The notes under the pieces are model-generated. The model ran no database searches, was not told the DNA's origin, and worked only from the letters and a program-made list of their open reading frames with translations. Of a DNA stretch of 64,000 nucleotides, positions 43,188-53,642 are shown in pieces. Source of the DNA: Prevotella sp. (GTDB lineage: Bacteria; Bacteroidota; Bacteroidia; Bacteroidales; Dysgonomonadaceae); assembly GCA_031285625.1 (NCBI GenBank), contig JAITVV010000018.1, positions 1 to 64,000 of the forward strand, given 5' to 3'. The position numbers and the translations under genes were made by a program. Positions within the stretch are counted from its first letter, which is position 1. Every line of letters begins with the position of its first letter.

Positions 43188-43979
43188 TTATCTGCTATCT
43201 TTAAGGTATAAATACCAATAGACGCACCCAACTAGAAGTACACCTCCAACCAGATTGCCTAAGGTGGCAGGTATTAGGTTCTGAATTATAAAGTCACCCC
43301 ATGCTACACCAGCTCCCGAATAGATTGCTGCAGGAATAAAAAACATATTGGCTATAGAGTGTTCATAACCTAGTGTAACAAATAGCATGACTGGAATCCA
43401 GATTCCAATACATTTACCTATGATATCCTTAGATGCATATCCCATCCACATACCTAAACATACCAGCCAGTTAGCGCCGATTCCTTTTATAAAAACAGTG
43501 TAGAAATCTTGATTTACTTTGGCTTCTGCAAGATGATGTAAGTACGATTGCCAAGGCTCTTTATCGAAAAATCCAATACTGGAACTAAACCAATAGGCTA
43601 TTATCTGAGCCCCTAAGAAGTTGAAAATATAAGATAAAGTCAGGAACTTAATGAACGCTGGAATTCGTATTCTATTCTGTAATAATGGTATAGAAAAAGC
43701 TGTGCAATCACTGGTAAATAAATCAGCCCCTGTGAAAGAAACAATAATTAATCCGACAGGAAATAAAGCTCCGGCAATGAATTTTACTAATCCGGGATTC
43801 TCTGTGCCTAGTCCGGGTATCCCACCCGCAACCATAACAGACAACAGCCCTCCAAAGGCAATAAATACCCCACCAAGTATAGCGATAATACAGAACTTTA
43901 TAAGTGATAGATTCATTTTGTAAACACCGGAATTTGCAAACTCCTTTGCGATATCTGTGGGGTCATTATAATTTTTCAT
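43188..43979 (-). CDS. focA: Formate channel/transporter FocA
   Basis: Pentameric inner-membrane formate channel with six helices per subunit. It has FTGADLFTSDCT near 83, GYEHSIANMFFIPA near 205 carrying the selectivity His, and GNLVGG near 240. Length 263. It lies downstream of pflA by 15 bases and would export formate made by PflB. Confidence 0.9.
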   Translation of the reverse strand: MKNYNDPTDIAKEFANSGVYKMNLSLIKFCIIAILGGVFIAFGGLLSVMVAGGIPGLGTENPGLVKFIAGALFPVGLIIVSFTGADLFTSDCTAFSIPLLQNRIRIPAFIKFLTLSYIFNFLGAQIIAYWFSSSIGFFDKEPWQSYLHHLAEAKVNQDFYTVFIKGIGANWLVCLGMWMGYASKDIIGKCIGIWIPVMLFVTLGYEHSIANMFFIPAAIYSGAGVAWGDFIIQNLIPATLGNLVGGVLLVGCVYWYLYLKDSR

Positions 43980-43994
43980 TATTTACTTTAGATT

Positions 43995-44720
43995 TCAGTA
44001 TATTAGCTTTAGTCCATTATTCCGAAAAATGCTTTCAGCGTTTTCTATTTCGGCTTGGGTAGGAGTCGGTACATCCTTAAGTTTGTATTGCTGTTCTATT
44101 TCTTCCCATTTATGTAATCCCATCTGATGAAAAGGAAGGATATCCACCCTTTCCACATTCTCAAATTTTGACGCATATACAGCCCAATTATTCAAGTCTT
44201 CCGCATCATCAGTAAAACCCGGAACAAGAACATATCTTAGCCATACAGGTTTCTGGATTTCTGACAAATACTCCATAAACCTGAATGTTGGTTCGAGAGG
44301 TCTTGCTGTCAGATTTTTATATTTTTTGGGATTAATATGCTTTATATCGAGTAGAACAAGGTCAGTATATTCCAAAACTTCTTTTACTTTATTATTTAGA
44401 ACATAACCTGATGTATCAACTGCGGTATGTAGTCCCTCAGTTTTGCATAACTTGAATAGTTCAGTGACGAACTCTGACTGTAAAAGAGGTTCACCTCCAG
44501 ATACAGTTACTCCTCCGTTTTTAATAAAGGACTTGATTTTGAGTATATCAGACAGAACTTCTTCAGGTGATAACTCATATTTTTTATCAGCAATATTCCA
44601 TGTATCAGGATTGTGACAATAAAGGCATCTTAGCGGACAGCCTTGCATAAATAATACAAAGCGAATACCTGGTCCGTCTTTAGTGCCGAATGTTTCAAAT
44701 GAATGTATCAATCCCTTCAT
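43995..44720 (-). CDS. pflA: Pyruvate formate-lyase activating enzyme
   Basis: Radical SAM enzyme that installs the glycyl radical in PflB. The [4Fe-4S] motif is C28-x3-C32-x2-C35 (GCPLRCLYCHNPDTW), preceded by FGTKDGPGIRFVLFMQ. SAM-binding GGVTVSGGEPLLQ near 73-85. Length 241 is normal. Located 66 bases downstream of pflB. Confidence 0.95.
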   Translation of the reverse strand: MKGLIHSFETFGTKDGPGIRFVLFMQGCPLRCLYCHNPDTWNIADKKYELSPEEVLSDILKIKSFIKNGGVTVSGGEPLLQSEFVTELFKLCKTEGLHTAVDTSGYVLNNKVKEVLEYTDLVLLDIKHINPKKYKNLTARPLEPTFRFMEYLSEIQKPVWLRYVLVPGFTDDAEDLNNWAVYASKFENVERVDILPFHQMGLHKWEEIEQQYKLKDVPTPTQAEIENAESIFRNNGLKLIY

Positions 44721-44786
44721 TCCGATAGTTATGAATAGAAATCAGGCAGAAATGGAAGCCCAATCTGCCTGATAATAATTATACAA

Positions 44787-47018
44787 TTAGATGGACATAG
44801 TTATTGTCCTGTTTATAACATCTAACTGTTGTTCTCTTGTAAGTTTAATGAAATTAACAGCATAGCCTGATACCCGGATTGTTAACTGAGGATATTGCTC
44901 CGGATGCTCCATAGCATCAATCAATAGTTGCCTGTCAAAAACATTTACATTCAAATGATGTCCTGTCTGCAAGAAATATCCATCCAGTAATCCTGATAGA
45001 TTCTGCGCTTCTTCTTCCTTATTCTTCCCTAATGTATTTGGAGTAATAGCAAATGTATAAGATATACCATCATTTGCGTGTTCGAAAGGAAGTTTTGCTA
45101 CCGATGAAAGTGATGCTACTGCACCCTTGGTATCACGTCCGTGCATTGGATTAGCTCCGGGTGCGAACGGAGTGCCATCACGACGGCCATCAGGTGTATT
45201 ACCTGTTTTCTTTCCGTAAACGACATTAGATGTAATAGTCAATACAGACTGTGTAGGGATTGCATCCTTGTACATCTTACGTTTACGAATTTTGTTCATA
45301 AATGTTTCTACAATGTCTACCGCAAATTGGTCTGTACTATCATCATTATTTCCAAATGGAACATAGTCTTTCTCATTGATATAATCTATTGCATCTCCAT
45401 CAGCATCTCTTACAATACGTACTTTACCATACTTAATTGCTGCAAATGAGTCTGCAATGATGGATAGGCCCGACACGCCGAATGCCTGTGTGCGTACAAT
45501 ATCCACATCGTGAAGAGCCATTTCAAGGGCTTCGTATGAATATTTGTCGTGCATATAGTGGATTATGTTCAGGGCTTTTACATAGGTTTCTGCTACCCAG
45601 TCGAGTGTACGGTCAAATTTTTCCCATACTTCGTCAAAATCCAGATAATCGCCTGTCACTTTCTCTACCCAATGTTTAGGTAATACCTGAGCTTTTGTTT
45701 TTTCATCTTTACCTCCATTTATTGTGTAAAGTAACGCTTTAGGTAAATTGGCACGAGCTCCGAAAAACTGCATCTGATGGCCAATACGCATAGGTGAAAC
45801 ACAACATGCAATACCATAATCATCTCCTAGCTGAGGACGCATCAGATCGTCATTCTCGTATTGAAGGGAAGATGTGTCAATAGATACTTTTGCACAGTAT
45901 TTCTTCCATGGCTCAGGTAAACGGTCACTCCAAAGAATCGTCAGATTCGGTTCTGGAGCAGGTCCCAGATTATAGAGCGTATGCAGCATACGGAAACTGT
46001 TTTTTGTTACCATTGAGCGGCCATTGTTGGTCATACCTCCTATTGACTCCGTAACCCAAACCGGATCTCCTGAGAATAGCTCATTGTATTCACTGGTACG
46101 AAGGAAACGCACAATACGCAGCTTCATAACAAAATGGTCTATCATTTCCTGAGCCTCTTTCTCAGTAATGATACCATTCTTAAGATCGCGTTCGATATAG
46201 ATATCCAAAAAGGTAGTAACACGTCCCAAACTCATCGCAGCACCATTTTGATCTTTGATTGCACCCAGATACCCGAAATATGTCCACTGGATAGCTTCCT
46301 GTGCATTAGTAGCAGGCTTAGATATATCGAACCCATAAGCTGCCGCCATACGCTTAAGCGCTTTTAAGGCCTGTATCTGAGAACTTAATTCTTCACGAAG
46401 ACGGATCAGATCGTCTGTCATAACAATAGGATCACATTCTTTGAATCGTCTTTCACGTTCAACAATCAAACGGTCTACACCATAGAGGGCGACACGGCGA
46501 TAATCACCGATAATACGTCCACGCCCGTATGCATCTGGTAGTCCGGTTAGTAAGCCATTGCTTCTGGCACGACGGATACTATCGGTATATGCAGAGAATA
46601 CACCTTCGTTGTGAGTCCTGCGGTATTTGGAAAATATTTCAGTTGTGATTGGATCCAGTTTATAACCGTATTCTTCGAGACTTTGTTGCACCATACGGAG
46701 CCCTCCATTAGGGAAGATAGCCCTCTTAAGAGGTTTGTCTGCCTGTACACCCACTATCTTTTCCAGATCTTTGTCAATATAGCCTGCCCCATAAGCATCT
46801 ATCTGGGATGGAATCTTAGTTTCGGCATCATAGACACCTTTTTCTTTCTCTATTTTGAACATTTCACTGAGTTTATCCCACAATTTTGTGGTAGCTTCAG
46901 TTGGTCCTTCAAGAAAATTTTCATCACCAGTGTACTCTGTATAATTTTTCAGGATAAAATCGTTCACATCGATCTTATCTTTCCACTTTACTCCTGCAAA
47001 ATCTTTATATGCTTCCAT
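44787..47018 (-). CDS. pflB: Formate C-acetyltransferase (pyruvate formate-lyase)
   Basis: Glycyl-radical enzyme that converts pyruvate and CoA to acetyl-CoA and formate under anaerobic conditions. The catalytic pair of cysteines lies in [11 protein letters not shown], and the radical Gly is G718 in RVSGYAVNF near the C-terminus. N-terminal [18 protein letters not shown] and length 743 match true PFL rather than glycerol dehydratase. It is the first gene after the cobalamin riboswitch at 47222-47475, an unusual setting. Confidence 0.97.
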   Translation of the reverse strand: MEAYKDFAGVKWKDKIDVNDFILKNYTEYTGDENFLEGPTEATTKLWDKLSEMFKIEKEKGVYDAETKIPSQIDAYGAGYIDKDLEKIVGVQADKPLKRAIFPNGGLRMVQQSLEEYGYKLDPITTEIFSKYRRTHNEGVFSAYTDSIRRARSNGLLTGLPDAYGRGRIIGDYRRVALYGVDRLIVERERRFKECDPIVMTDDLIRLREELSSQIQALKALKRMAAAYGFDISKPATNAQEAIQWTYFGYLGAIKDQNGAAMSLGRVTTFLDIYIERDLKNGIITEKEAQEMIDHFVMKLRIVRFLRTSEYNELFSGDPVWVTESIGGMTNNGRSMVTKNSFRMLHTLYNLGPAPEPNLTILWSDRLPEPWKKYCAKVSIDTSSLQYENDDLMRPQLGDDYGIACCVSPMRIGHQMQFFGARANLPKALLYTINGGKDEKTKAQVLPKHWVEKVTGDYLDFDEVWEKFDRTLDWVAETYVKALNIIHYMHDKYSYEALEMALHDVDIVRTQAFGVSGLSIIADSFAAIKYGKVRIVRDADGDAIDYINEKDYVPFGNNDDSTDQFAVDIVETFMNKIRKRKMYKDAIPTQSVLTITSNVVYGKKTGNTPDGRRDGTPFAPGANPMHGRDTKGAVASLSSVAKLPFEHANDGISYTFAITPNTLGKNKEEEAQNLSGLLDGYFLQTGHHLNVNVFDRQLLIDAMEHPEQYPQLTIRVSGYAVNFIKLTREQQLDVINRTITMSI

Positions 47019-47221
47019 TTATTTAATTATTTATTAAAATATGTTTGTCCTTCTTTATGAAGCTTATCAGGGATAAATGAAGACAAAAAGTATGCCTAAC
47101 AATAGACATAAAAATTAAAATGCTTAAATAAAAAATAATAAAAGAGAATAAGAACACATTTTATATAAAATATATCAGAAGTTCTCCAGCTTTATTCCCC
47201 GAAAGCTTTAAACTACGTATT

Positions 47222-47475
47222 TTGGCAGGTCTTCTGACTTACTCCATCTTTGAGCGCCTTCCCGCTAATACCAATAGTTCTAAATTAATAGTTCAAATAC
47301 CTCCTACTTTTTTTCATGGATAGTTTTTGTTGACCATTAACTGTAACTATTACAGCAGTGGATTGAGTTAACTCAAAGACTTTGGTGGAGCTTACAGCAG
47401 CGGGTCTGTTCCGGATTTACACCGGATTCCCTTTTCACCACTTTGTACGGATGTATAAAGTGACACCAAAATGTG
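47222..47475 (-). ncRNA. Cobalamin (B12) riboswitch
   Basis: On the minus strand the sequence has the conserved blocks in order: GGTGAAAAGGGAATCCGGTG, TAAATCCGGAACAGACCCGC, then GCTGTAAG, the CCACTG B12-box-like element, and finally AGCGGGAAGGCGCTC and GTCAGAAGACCTGCC at the 3' end near 47224. That is the cobalamin (adenosyl- or methylcobalamin) riboswitch core. The next gene downstream is pflB, whose start is about 204 bases later. A hairpin (AGCTTT/AAAGCT, 47188-47207) follows but lacks a T-run. Most B12 riboswitches control uptake or synthesis genes, which are absent here. Confidence 0.9.
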
Positions 47476-47577
47476 GCATCAAAGATAAGAATTTTTATGT
47501 AAATCTTCAATTAAAATAAATCAAAGACGGATCTGTGGATTTTATGGATATAGATCTATTGTTAAATACTCTGAAAC

Positions 47578-47611
47578 AATGTGGGTCAATAGCTCTCTAT
47601 CAACCCACATT
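47578..47611 (-). terminator. Long stem after the first susD gene
   Basis: On the minus strand AATGTGGGTTGATAG pairs with CTATTGACCCACATT through 15 base pairs (two G-U), loop AGAG, starting 12 bases after the SusD stop. It probably ends or stabilises the susC-susD transcript and shields the riboswitch region from readthrough. Confidence 0.7.
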
Positions 47612-47622
47612 TTACAAATTAA

Positions 47623-49062
47623 TTAATACCCCGGATTCTGTATCAGTTTTGTCGAATTCATGTCGGATATCGGGATAGGTAATATCTCATGAATTCCTTT
47701 TTTGAAACCTCTGAAAGCTAAAACTTCCGCAGCCTTTCCTATTCGAACTAAATCGAACCATCGATGTCCCTCCATAGCTAGTTCTAATCTGCGTTCTTCA
47801 TAAATATTATCTAACGTAGCAGGTTTGGAGCCCAGTCCTACCCTGCTTCTAACCTTATCCAAATAATATTGAGCCTTAGCAAGATCTCCTCCTCCTCTGA
47901 CTATAGCCTCTGCCTCCATAAGATATGTGTCGGCTACGCGGATTTCGATAACATTGAAGTCCCAGTTCAAAGCGGCTGGATATTGGGTATTCACATATTC
48001 TAATTTTGGAGAATATTTATTTGTAAAATAGCCTGTATTTTGGTATCCTGCAGAATATGTAGCACCTTCTGTTTCCACCAGTTTATTTACATCGATAATA
48101 GTGTATGGATAACGTGGATCATTTTCCATTGATTTTACAAAATCAAGGATAACTGGATTAAAACCATACCCGTTGTGATAATATGGTCCTATATAATCCC
48201 GGATACCCAGATAATCACCTAATCGATTGCCAAAATTACTGGCTTCCCCTTTATATGTAACTTCAAAAATAGATTCTGAGTGAAATTTATTTTTAGGATC
48301 AAACAACTTACCAAAATCACTTATTAAAGAATAAAGAGGGGATGAGTTTACTTTTTCGAAATAATCGGCAGCCTCAAGCATTCTGCTTTCATCGTTTTGA
48401 GTTAAAATAACTTTGCCTAATAGTGCATTTCCCGCACCTTTTGTTATTCGTCCTTTTTCATCATCGCTTCTTTCTTCCGGTAGGTCTGGAATGGCTGCTT
48501 TTAGGTCTGTTTCTATCTGAGCATAAACATCCTCAGGCTTCGCTTGTTCAACATCATATACTTCCATTGTCTTCAATACCTCAGTTATTAATGGTACATT
48601 CTTGAAAGAACGCACCAACCAAAAGTTGTAATAAGCTCTTAACCATTTTGCTTCAGCAATGTATTGTTTTTTTAGATTATCCGTCATTCCCGGGATATTA
48701 TCAATCTTTGATAAAAGTACATTACAGCGATAGATTCCCAGGTAAGATCTTTCCCAAATCGATGATTGAGGACCAACACTTTCGTCCAGAGTGTAATTAC
48801 CCCATACCTGAAAATGATTCCAGTCTGCTGCGCCACCACCACCAAGATAACATTCATCAGAAGCAGAAGTTGCTCCCATGACTGCAATAGACCAAATATC
48901 CCTTAATGGCTGATATGCGGCAACTAAAGCTGCAAAGGCCTCCTGAGAATCTTTATAATAATCCGATTCAAGATCTATCCCTTTTGGTTTCACATCCAAA
49001 AAGTCATCGCAACTACAAAATATTAATGTCAACAGACTTATTATTAAAATATATTTTTTCAT
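47623..49062 (-). CDS. SusD/RagB-family outer-membrane glycan-binding lipoprotein
   Basis: Lid subunit of a SusC-SusD importer. Signal peptide with lipobox FCSCDDFLD near 15-23 gives lipid anchoring at Cys18. SusD blocks include YLGIYRCNVLLSKID near 105, EAKWLRAYYNFWLVRSFKNVPLI near 136-158, TKGAGNALLGKVIL and the C-terminal ERRLELAMEGHRWFDLVRIGKA near 428. Length 479. It begins 23 bases after the SusC stop. Specificity unknown; it lies in a PUL controlled by ECF sigma and FecR. Confidence 0.94.
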   Translation of the reverse strand: MKKYILIISLLTLIFCSCDDFLDVKPKGIDLESDYYKDSQEAFAALVAAYQPLRDIWSIAVMGATSASDECYLGGGGAADWNHFQVWGNYTLDESVGPQSSIWERSYLGIYRCNVLLSKIDNIPGMTDNLKKQYIAEAKWLRAYYNFWLVRSFKNVPLITEVLKTMEVYDVEQAKPEDVYAQIETDLKAAIPDLPEERSDDEKGRITKGAGNALLGKVILTQNDESRMLEAADYFEKVNSSPLYSLISDFGKLFDPKNKFHSESIFEVTYKGEASNFGNRLGDYLGIRDYIGPYYHNGYGFNPVILDFVKSMENDPRYPYTIIDVNKLVETEGATYSAGYQNTGYFTNKYSPKLEYVNTQYPAALNWDFNVIEIRVADTYLMEAEAIVRGGGDLAKAQYYLDKVRSRVGLGSKPATLDNIYEERRLELAMEGHRWFDLVRIGKAAEVLAFRGFKKGIHEILPIPISDMNSTKLIQNPGY

Positions 49063-49085
49063 AATCGTAGATTAATAGTTTTTGA

Positions 49086-52000
49086 TTAAAAAGAAAGATT
49101 TAGACCGAACATGTAGGATCTAGCCTGTGGATATATACCCCTGTCAATACTTTTCGCCATTTCCGGATCGTAACCGGTATATTTTGTAAAAGTTGCGAGG
49201 TTATTTACCGTCATATACACACGTAATCTGTTTATATCTAATTTCTGAGTGATTCTGGATGGGATATTATAGCCTAACTGTATTGTTTTTATCCTGAAGA
49301 ATGCTCCACTTTCTAAATAAAAATCAGAAGGTTTTGTGAAATTCCGGTTAGTATCCGAATCGGTAAGGCGAGGATAACTATTAGATGTTCCCGGGCCTGT
49401 CCATCTGTCAAGTGCTGCTGTACTATAGTTCGCAGTCGGAATATCGAGACGGCGTAATCCCTGGAATATTTTATTTCCTCCTGATCCTTGCCCGAATATG
49501 GAAAGATCGAAATCCTTGTATGTAAGATTTACTGTCAAGCCGTAATACCATGTAGGTATTGATGAACCCAGAAAATCTCTGTCGCCTCCGGATATCTGCC
49601 CATCTCCATCTAAATCTGCAAAGCGGAAATCTCCCGGTTTTGCATTTGGCTGTATAACTTTTCCATCTTTGTTTTTGTAATTATCCACTTCCTCCTGAGT
49701 TTGGAAAATACCCATCGTTTTAAAACCATAGAAAGATGCAATCGGTTGCCCTACAGCTGTTCTTGTAATATTGTAGTCACTAGCTTGGAAAGTATCCCCT
49801 TCAAGATAATCTTTATCATCACCTAGATAGATAACTTCATTTTTGACATGTGAAATATTACCCTTTACATCAAGAAAAACATTACCTAATTGTTTGTGAT
49901 ACCCTAATTCTATCTCAAAGCCTTTGTTATCCATATCTGCGATATTCCCATATGAAGAACCGCTGATACCTACATATTTAGGATAGCTTACAGCTAATAA
50001 CATATCTCTGGTTTGCTTTTTATAGACATCTACAGATAGATCGAAATTCTCAAGAATTCGCATATCAACACCAATGTTTGTTTGTGATGTTTTTTCCCAT
50101 TTCAGATCCGGATTTGCCAGGCCGTTCGGGCTATAACCAATGTGTATATTATTATCTGTGCCGAATATATAGTTTCTCCCGCTGGATATAGTAGATACAT
50201 AACTGAACGCTCCAAAATTGTCATTTCCTGTTACACCATAAGAAAGACGCAGCTTGAGTGTATTTATAATATCACTTTTCCAAAAACTTTCGCGAGATGG
50301 TACCCATCCTGCCTGCACGGAAGGAAACGTTCCGTAACGGTTGTTCTCTCCAAATCTGGAAGAACCATCGACACGTATAATTCCGGTAAACAGATATTTT
50401 TCTTTGTAGTTATATGATGCACGTCCAAAGAAAGAACTTATCCGGTATGGTTGATCTTCAAATCCTGTAGCTATTTTATTTTCATTTGATAATGAATAGT
50501 TTAGTGATGCATCATCGAAATTATCTGCCGGAATTCCCCGGAATTTACCGGAAAGACCATCCGCACTTCTGTCTTGTATGCTGTTTCCTACCATACCCGA
50601 AACAAAATGATCTCCAATGGCTTTTGAATATGAAGCTGTATTTTCCAGTGACCATAACAACGTTTTTTTCAGGGAACGATCATATATCGTTTTTTCAAGA
50701 TTTGTTTGAACAGCATTAAGATAATATAGAGGTGTGAAGCTTTCATCTCCCCAGAAAGTCATTTTTGCTGCTATCTGTGATCTGACTTTTAGGTCTTTGA
50801 GAGGTTCTATCTCGAGATAAGCGTTAGATATAATATTATGTGTCCATGCGTAATTTCCATCCTTCGTTTTTATATAAGCAAGAGGATTGGTGATTTCATT
50901 GGCAACATACTTAGATATTCCATAAGGATATCCGTTTTTGTCTCTCATTACAGGTTGTGAGGCGTAGGGATTCGACTCCATTTCCTGTGGGTCAGTAATA
51001 ATTACAGGTGTTATTGGGTCAAGGTTTATTGCAGAATTCAATACGCCCCCTCTTTCTGTATTGGCACTTATATTATTACTGTTCTTTACATAAGAATAGG
51101 TTGCATTTGCTCCTAATCTAAGCCAAGGTTTAATTTTATGCGTTGTGTTTAGTCTGAATGTAAGACGTTTATATCTGGCTGCATCAGGAGTTACAATTCC
51201 TTCCTGATCAAAGTAACTGAAAGAAGAATAATATGTAGATATCTGATTACCTCCCGAAAGACTGAATTCATGATTTTGAATTTTTGCACTATTACTGAAT
51301 ATAACATCCTGCCAATCGGTTCCCTTCCCTAATGATTCTACATTATCGAAAACAAGCCCTTTTCCTGCTGCCTGAGAAGATTCATTCCTTAAGGTTGCAT
51401 ATTGTGTTGCATTCAACAGATCTAACTTTTTATCCGGTGCCTGTAATCCAAAATATCCATTATAACTTAATCTCATTTTACCTTCTTTTCCTGATTTTGT
51501 AGTTACCAGAATTACACCACTTGCTGCTTTTGTTCCGTAAATTGCAGCGGAAGCCGCATCTTTCAATACCTCAATAGATGCAATATCGGATTGATTCAGG
51601 AAATTTATATCTCCAATAGGGATAACCTGTCCGTCTACTACATACAGTGGATCACTATTGTTAATTGAAGTTACTCCACGCACACGCACAGTGGCGTCTG
51701 CTCCCGGCATACCGGAACTGCTAATAACACTCACGCCTGATGTCCGTCCTTGCAACGATTGTTCAAGACGCATAACTGGCATATTTTCGATGTCAGAACT
51801 GGTGATTTTAGAAATTGAGCCTGTTACAACACTCTTCTTTTCAATCCCATATCCTACCACTACTACTTCTTCTAATAGTTGAGTGTTTTCCTGCATGACA
51901 ATGGAGAAATCTGTTTTGTCTCCGATTTTAATCTGCTGATCAATATATCCCACATAGGTGATTTTGATAGTGGATGCTTCGGATGATACAGAAAGTGTAA

Positions 52001-52505
52001 ATTTACCCTCGATATCAGTCATCGTACCGTTGGTTGTTCCCACTTCAACAACGCTGGCTCCGATTATTGCTTCATTGTTTTGATCTCTGACTATACCTTG
52101 AATTATTTTGGTTAGTTGAGTAATCTGGAGTTTTTCCTTCTTCATTAGTAGAATGTTATTCCCTTCCATAGCATAAACAATATCTGTATTCTCGAATATT
52201 TTGGAAAGGATATTGGCTACAGAAGTATTCTCTGTCTTCATTGTAATATGCGAAGACAGATTTACATTATCATTGTTATATACAAACAGATAATCCGTTT
52301 GGGATTCAATTTGGTCAATAATCACCTTGATTTGTTGGTTAGATGCATTGATATTGACACGTGCAGTCTGTGAATTCATTGTTGTGGCAAAACAACAGGA
52401 AATGCAAAAGACTAAAAAGACTAAGGTTAATTTCATGATTCTAAAGAAATGTTTGTTTTTTGCTAACAATTCGGGTATAGTAGTCCCTACAAGTTTTTTT
52501 TTCAT
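49086..52505 (-). CDS. SusC/RagA TonB-dependent transporter with STN signalling domain
   Basis: Outer-membrane porin of 1139 residues. In order: signal and leader (LVFLVFCISCCFATTMNSQ), STN signalling domain (about 55-110, QIKVIIDQIESQTDYLFVY), carboxypeptidase-regulatory Ig domain (about 138-215), plug with EEVVVVGYGIEKKSVVTGSIS and YVVDGQVI, beta barrel, ending MFGLNLSF. The STN domain is the element that talks to the FecR-type anti-sigma factor encoded next door, so this transporter probably senses its own substrate. Length is typical of the family with STN. Confidence 0.94.
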   Translation of the reverse strand: MKKKLVGTTIPELLAKNKHFFRIMKLTLVFLVFCISCCFATTMNSQTARVNINASNQQIKVIIDQIESQTDYLFVYNNDNVNLSSHITMKTENTSVANILSKIFENTDIVYAMEGNNILLMKKEKLQITQLTKIIQGIVRDQNNEAIIGASVVEVGTTNGTMTDIEGKFTLSVSSEASTIKITYVGYIDQQIKIGDKTDFSIVMQENTQLLEEVVVVGYGIEKKSVVTGSISKITSSDIENMPVMRLEQSLQGRTSGVSVISSSGMPGADATVRVRGVTSINNSDPLYVVDGQVIPIGDINFLNQSDIASIEVLKDAASAAIYGTKAASGVILVTTKSGKEGKMRLSYNGYFGLQAPDKKLDLLNATQYATLRNESSQAAGKGLVFDNVESLGKGTDWQDVIFSNSAKIQNHEFSLSGGNQISTYYSSFSYFDQEGIVTPDAARYKRLTFRLNTTHKIKPWLRLGANATYSYVKNSNNISANTERGGVLNSAINLDPITPVIITDPQEMESNPYASQPVMRDKNGYPYGISKYVANEITNPLAYIKTKDGNYAWTHNIISNAYLEIEPLKDLKVRSQIAAKMTFWGDESFTPLYYLNAVQTNLEKTIYDRSLKKTLLWSLENTASYSKAIGDHFVSGMVGNSIQDRSADGLSGKFRGIPADNFDDASLNYSLSNENKIATGFEDQPYRISSFFGRASYNYKEKYLFTGIIRVDGSSRFGENNRYGTFPSVQAGWVPSRESFWKSDIINTLKLRLSYGVTGNDNFGAFSYVSTISSGRNYIFGTDNNIHIGYSPNGLANPDLKWEKTSQTNIGVDMRILENFDLSVDVYKKQTRDMLLAVSYPKYVGISGSSYGNIADMDNKGFEIELGYHKQLGNVFLDVKGNISHVKNEVIYLGDDKDYLEGDTFQASDYNITRTAVGQPIASFYGFKTMGIFQTQEEVDNYKNKDGKVIQPNAKPGDFRFADLDGDGQISGGDRDFLGSSIPTWYYGLTVNLTYKDFDLSIFGQGSGGNKIFQGLRRLDIPTANYSTAALDRWTGPGTSNSYPRLTDSDTNRNFTKPSDFYLESGAFFRIKTIQLGYNIPSRITQKLDINRLRVYMTVNNLATFTKYTGYDPEMAKSIDRGIYPQARSYMFGLNLSF

Positions 52506-52629
52506 AACTTTGTATTATTCAATGTTGGTACTAAATCAAATTTTTTTTGGCCTTGGTACTGACCGTAAGGCCGGGTTATGTTACAGCATAATCCGGTCGT
52601 TTTTTGTTGTCATTTTTTACATAGGCGTG

Positions 52630-53568
52630 TTATTTTATAGTTATTAGATTTAAATTTTTGTCAACAGTATAGGTGAATTTGTGCTCAATCTGTAGTACCT
52701 TAAGTATTTGTTCTATTCCATCCTTGGTGCGGAATTTTCCTGTGTAGCGGAATTTTAATAAGGTATCTTTCTTTACCTCTATGCGTGTGTCATAGTATAG
52801 TTCAAGTTTTTTTATAATACTTTCTATCGGTTCATTATTGAAACAAAGTAATCCCTCTTTCCACCTGAAATAGTCAAAATCGTTTATGACAGAAGAATAT
52901 AATTTTCCGTCTTTTATCTTTACCAAATCATTGGGCTTCATAACAAGTCCCTGATTAGGCATCTTAGGACTTTTAAGTTCGATAGAACCAGTAAGAAGTG
53001 ATATTTCAGTTAAAGGCATATTGTGATAAGCAATTACATTAAATTCTGTGCCCAAAACGTGTATGTCAACATCCTTCGTTTTTACAATAAATGTTTGTTT
53101 CGATTTTTTTACTTTAAAGTAGGCTTCTCCATTTAATTCCACCTCCCTATTGTTTTTTCCAAAATCGGTAGGATAAGTAATACTGGTTTGAGCATTTAGC
53201 CATACTATACTACTATCTGGTAATAGAAGTTCAGCCCGTTGACCGGGAGGTACAAATAATGTTTGAGAATTAATCTCCGTTTTCTTATTCAGAAAATATC
53301 CTCCGGCTAAGAAGATTAAAAATACTGCCGCTATTTTAGAAAGCTCAAACAATAATTTCTTTATTTTGAAGTTTTTCTTTTCTACTTTTTCTATTGGAGT
53401 CTTGGCTGGCTCATTGAGCAGAGATATATTATGTAACTTTCGTAGTGAAATCATTTCTTGCAAATGAGATTCGTGCGAGTCCAGCCATTCTACAACTTCT
53501 GCAATTTCTTCCTCAGTTGCTTCGCCTGTTATATATTTTTGAAGTATTTTGTTTTCTATCATTTGCAT
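52630..53568 (-). CDS. FecR-family anti-sigma factor
   Basis: Inner-membrane regulator: short N-terminal cytoplasmic part binding the sigma factor (ILQKYITGEATEEEIAEVVEWLD), one helix near 85-105, a periplasmic FecR domain (LFVPPGQRAELLLPDSSIVWLNAQTSITYP) and a C-terminal DUF4974-like strand domain (LYYDTRIEVKKDTLLKFRYTGKFRTKDGIEQILKVLQ). It should receive a signal from the STN domain of the SusC just downstream and free the sigma factor. Located 74 bases after the sigma gene. Confidence 0.93.
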   Translation of the reverse strand: MQMIENKILQKYITGEATEEEIAEVVEWLDSHESHLQEMISLRKLHNISLLNEPAKTPIEKVEKKNFKIKKLLFELSKIAAVFLIFLAGGYFLNKKTEINSQTLFVPPGQRAELLLPDSSIVWLNAQTSITYPTDFGKNNREVELNGEAYFKVKKSKQTFIVKTKDVDIHVLGTEFNVIAYHNMPLTEISLLTGSIELKSPKMPNQGLVMKPNDLVKIKDGKLYSSVINDFDYFRWKEGLLCFNNEPIESIIKKLELYYDTRIEVKKDTLLKFRYTGKFRTKDGIEQILKVLQIEHKFTYTVDKNLNLITIK

Positions 53569-53642
53569 ATATAAGTTAATTATATGACCGATTATAGTAT
53601 AGAGACAACGCAGAATAAAAAATCCCTAATTGAAATTTTATT

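Noticed and set aside
46611-47060. 149-codon plus-strand ORF opposite pflB start
   Set aside because: Antisense shadow of a highly conserved gene, Phe/Ile-rich, no motif.
47019-47221. Short ORF of 28 codons between riboswitch and pflB
   Set aside because: AT-rich with no conserved features; length is expected by chance.
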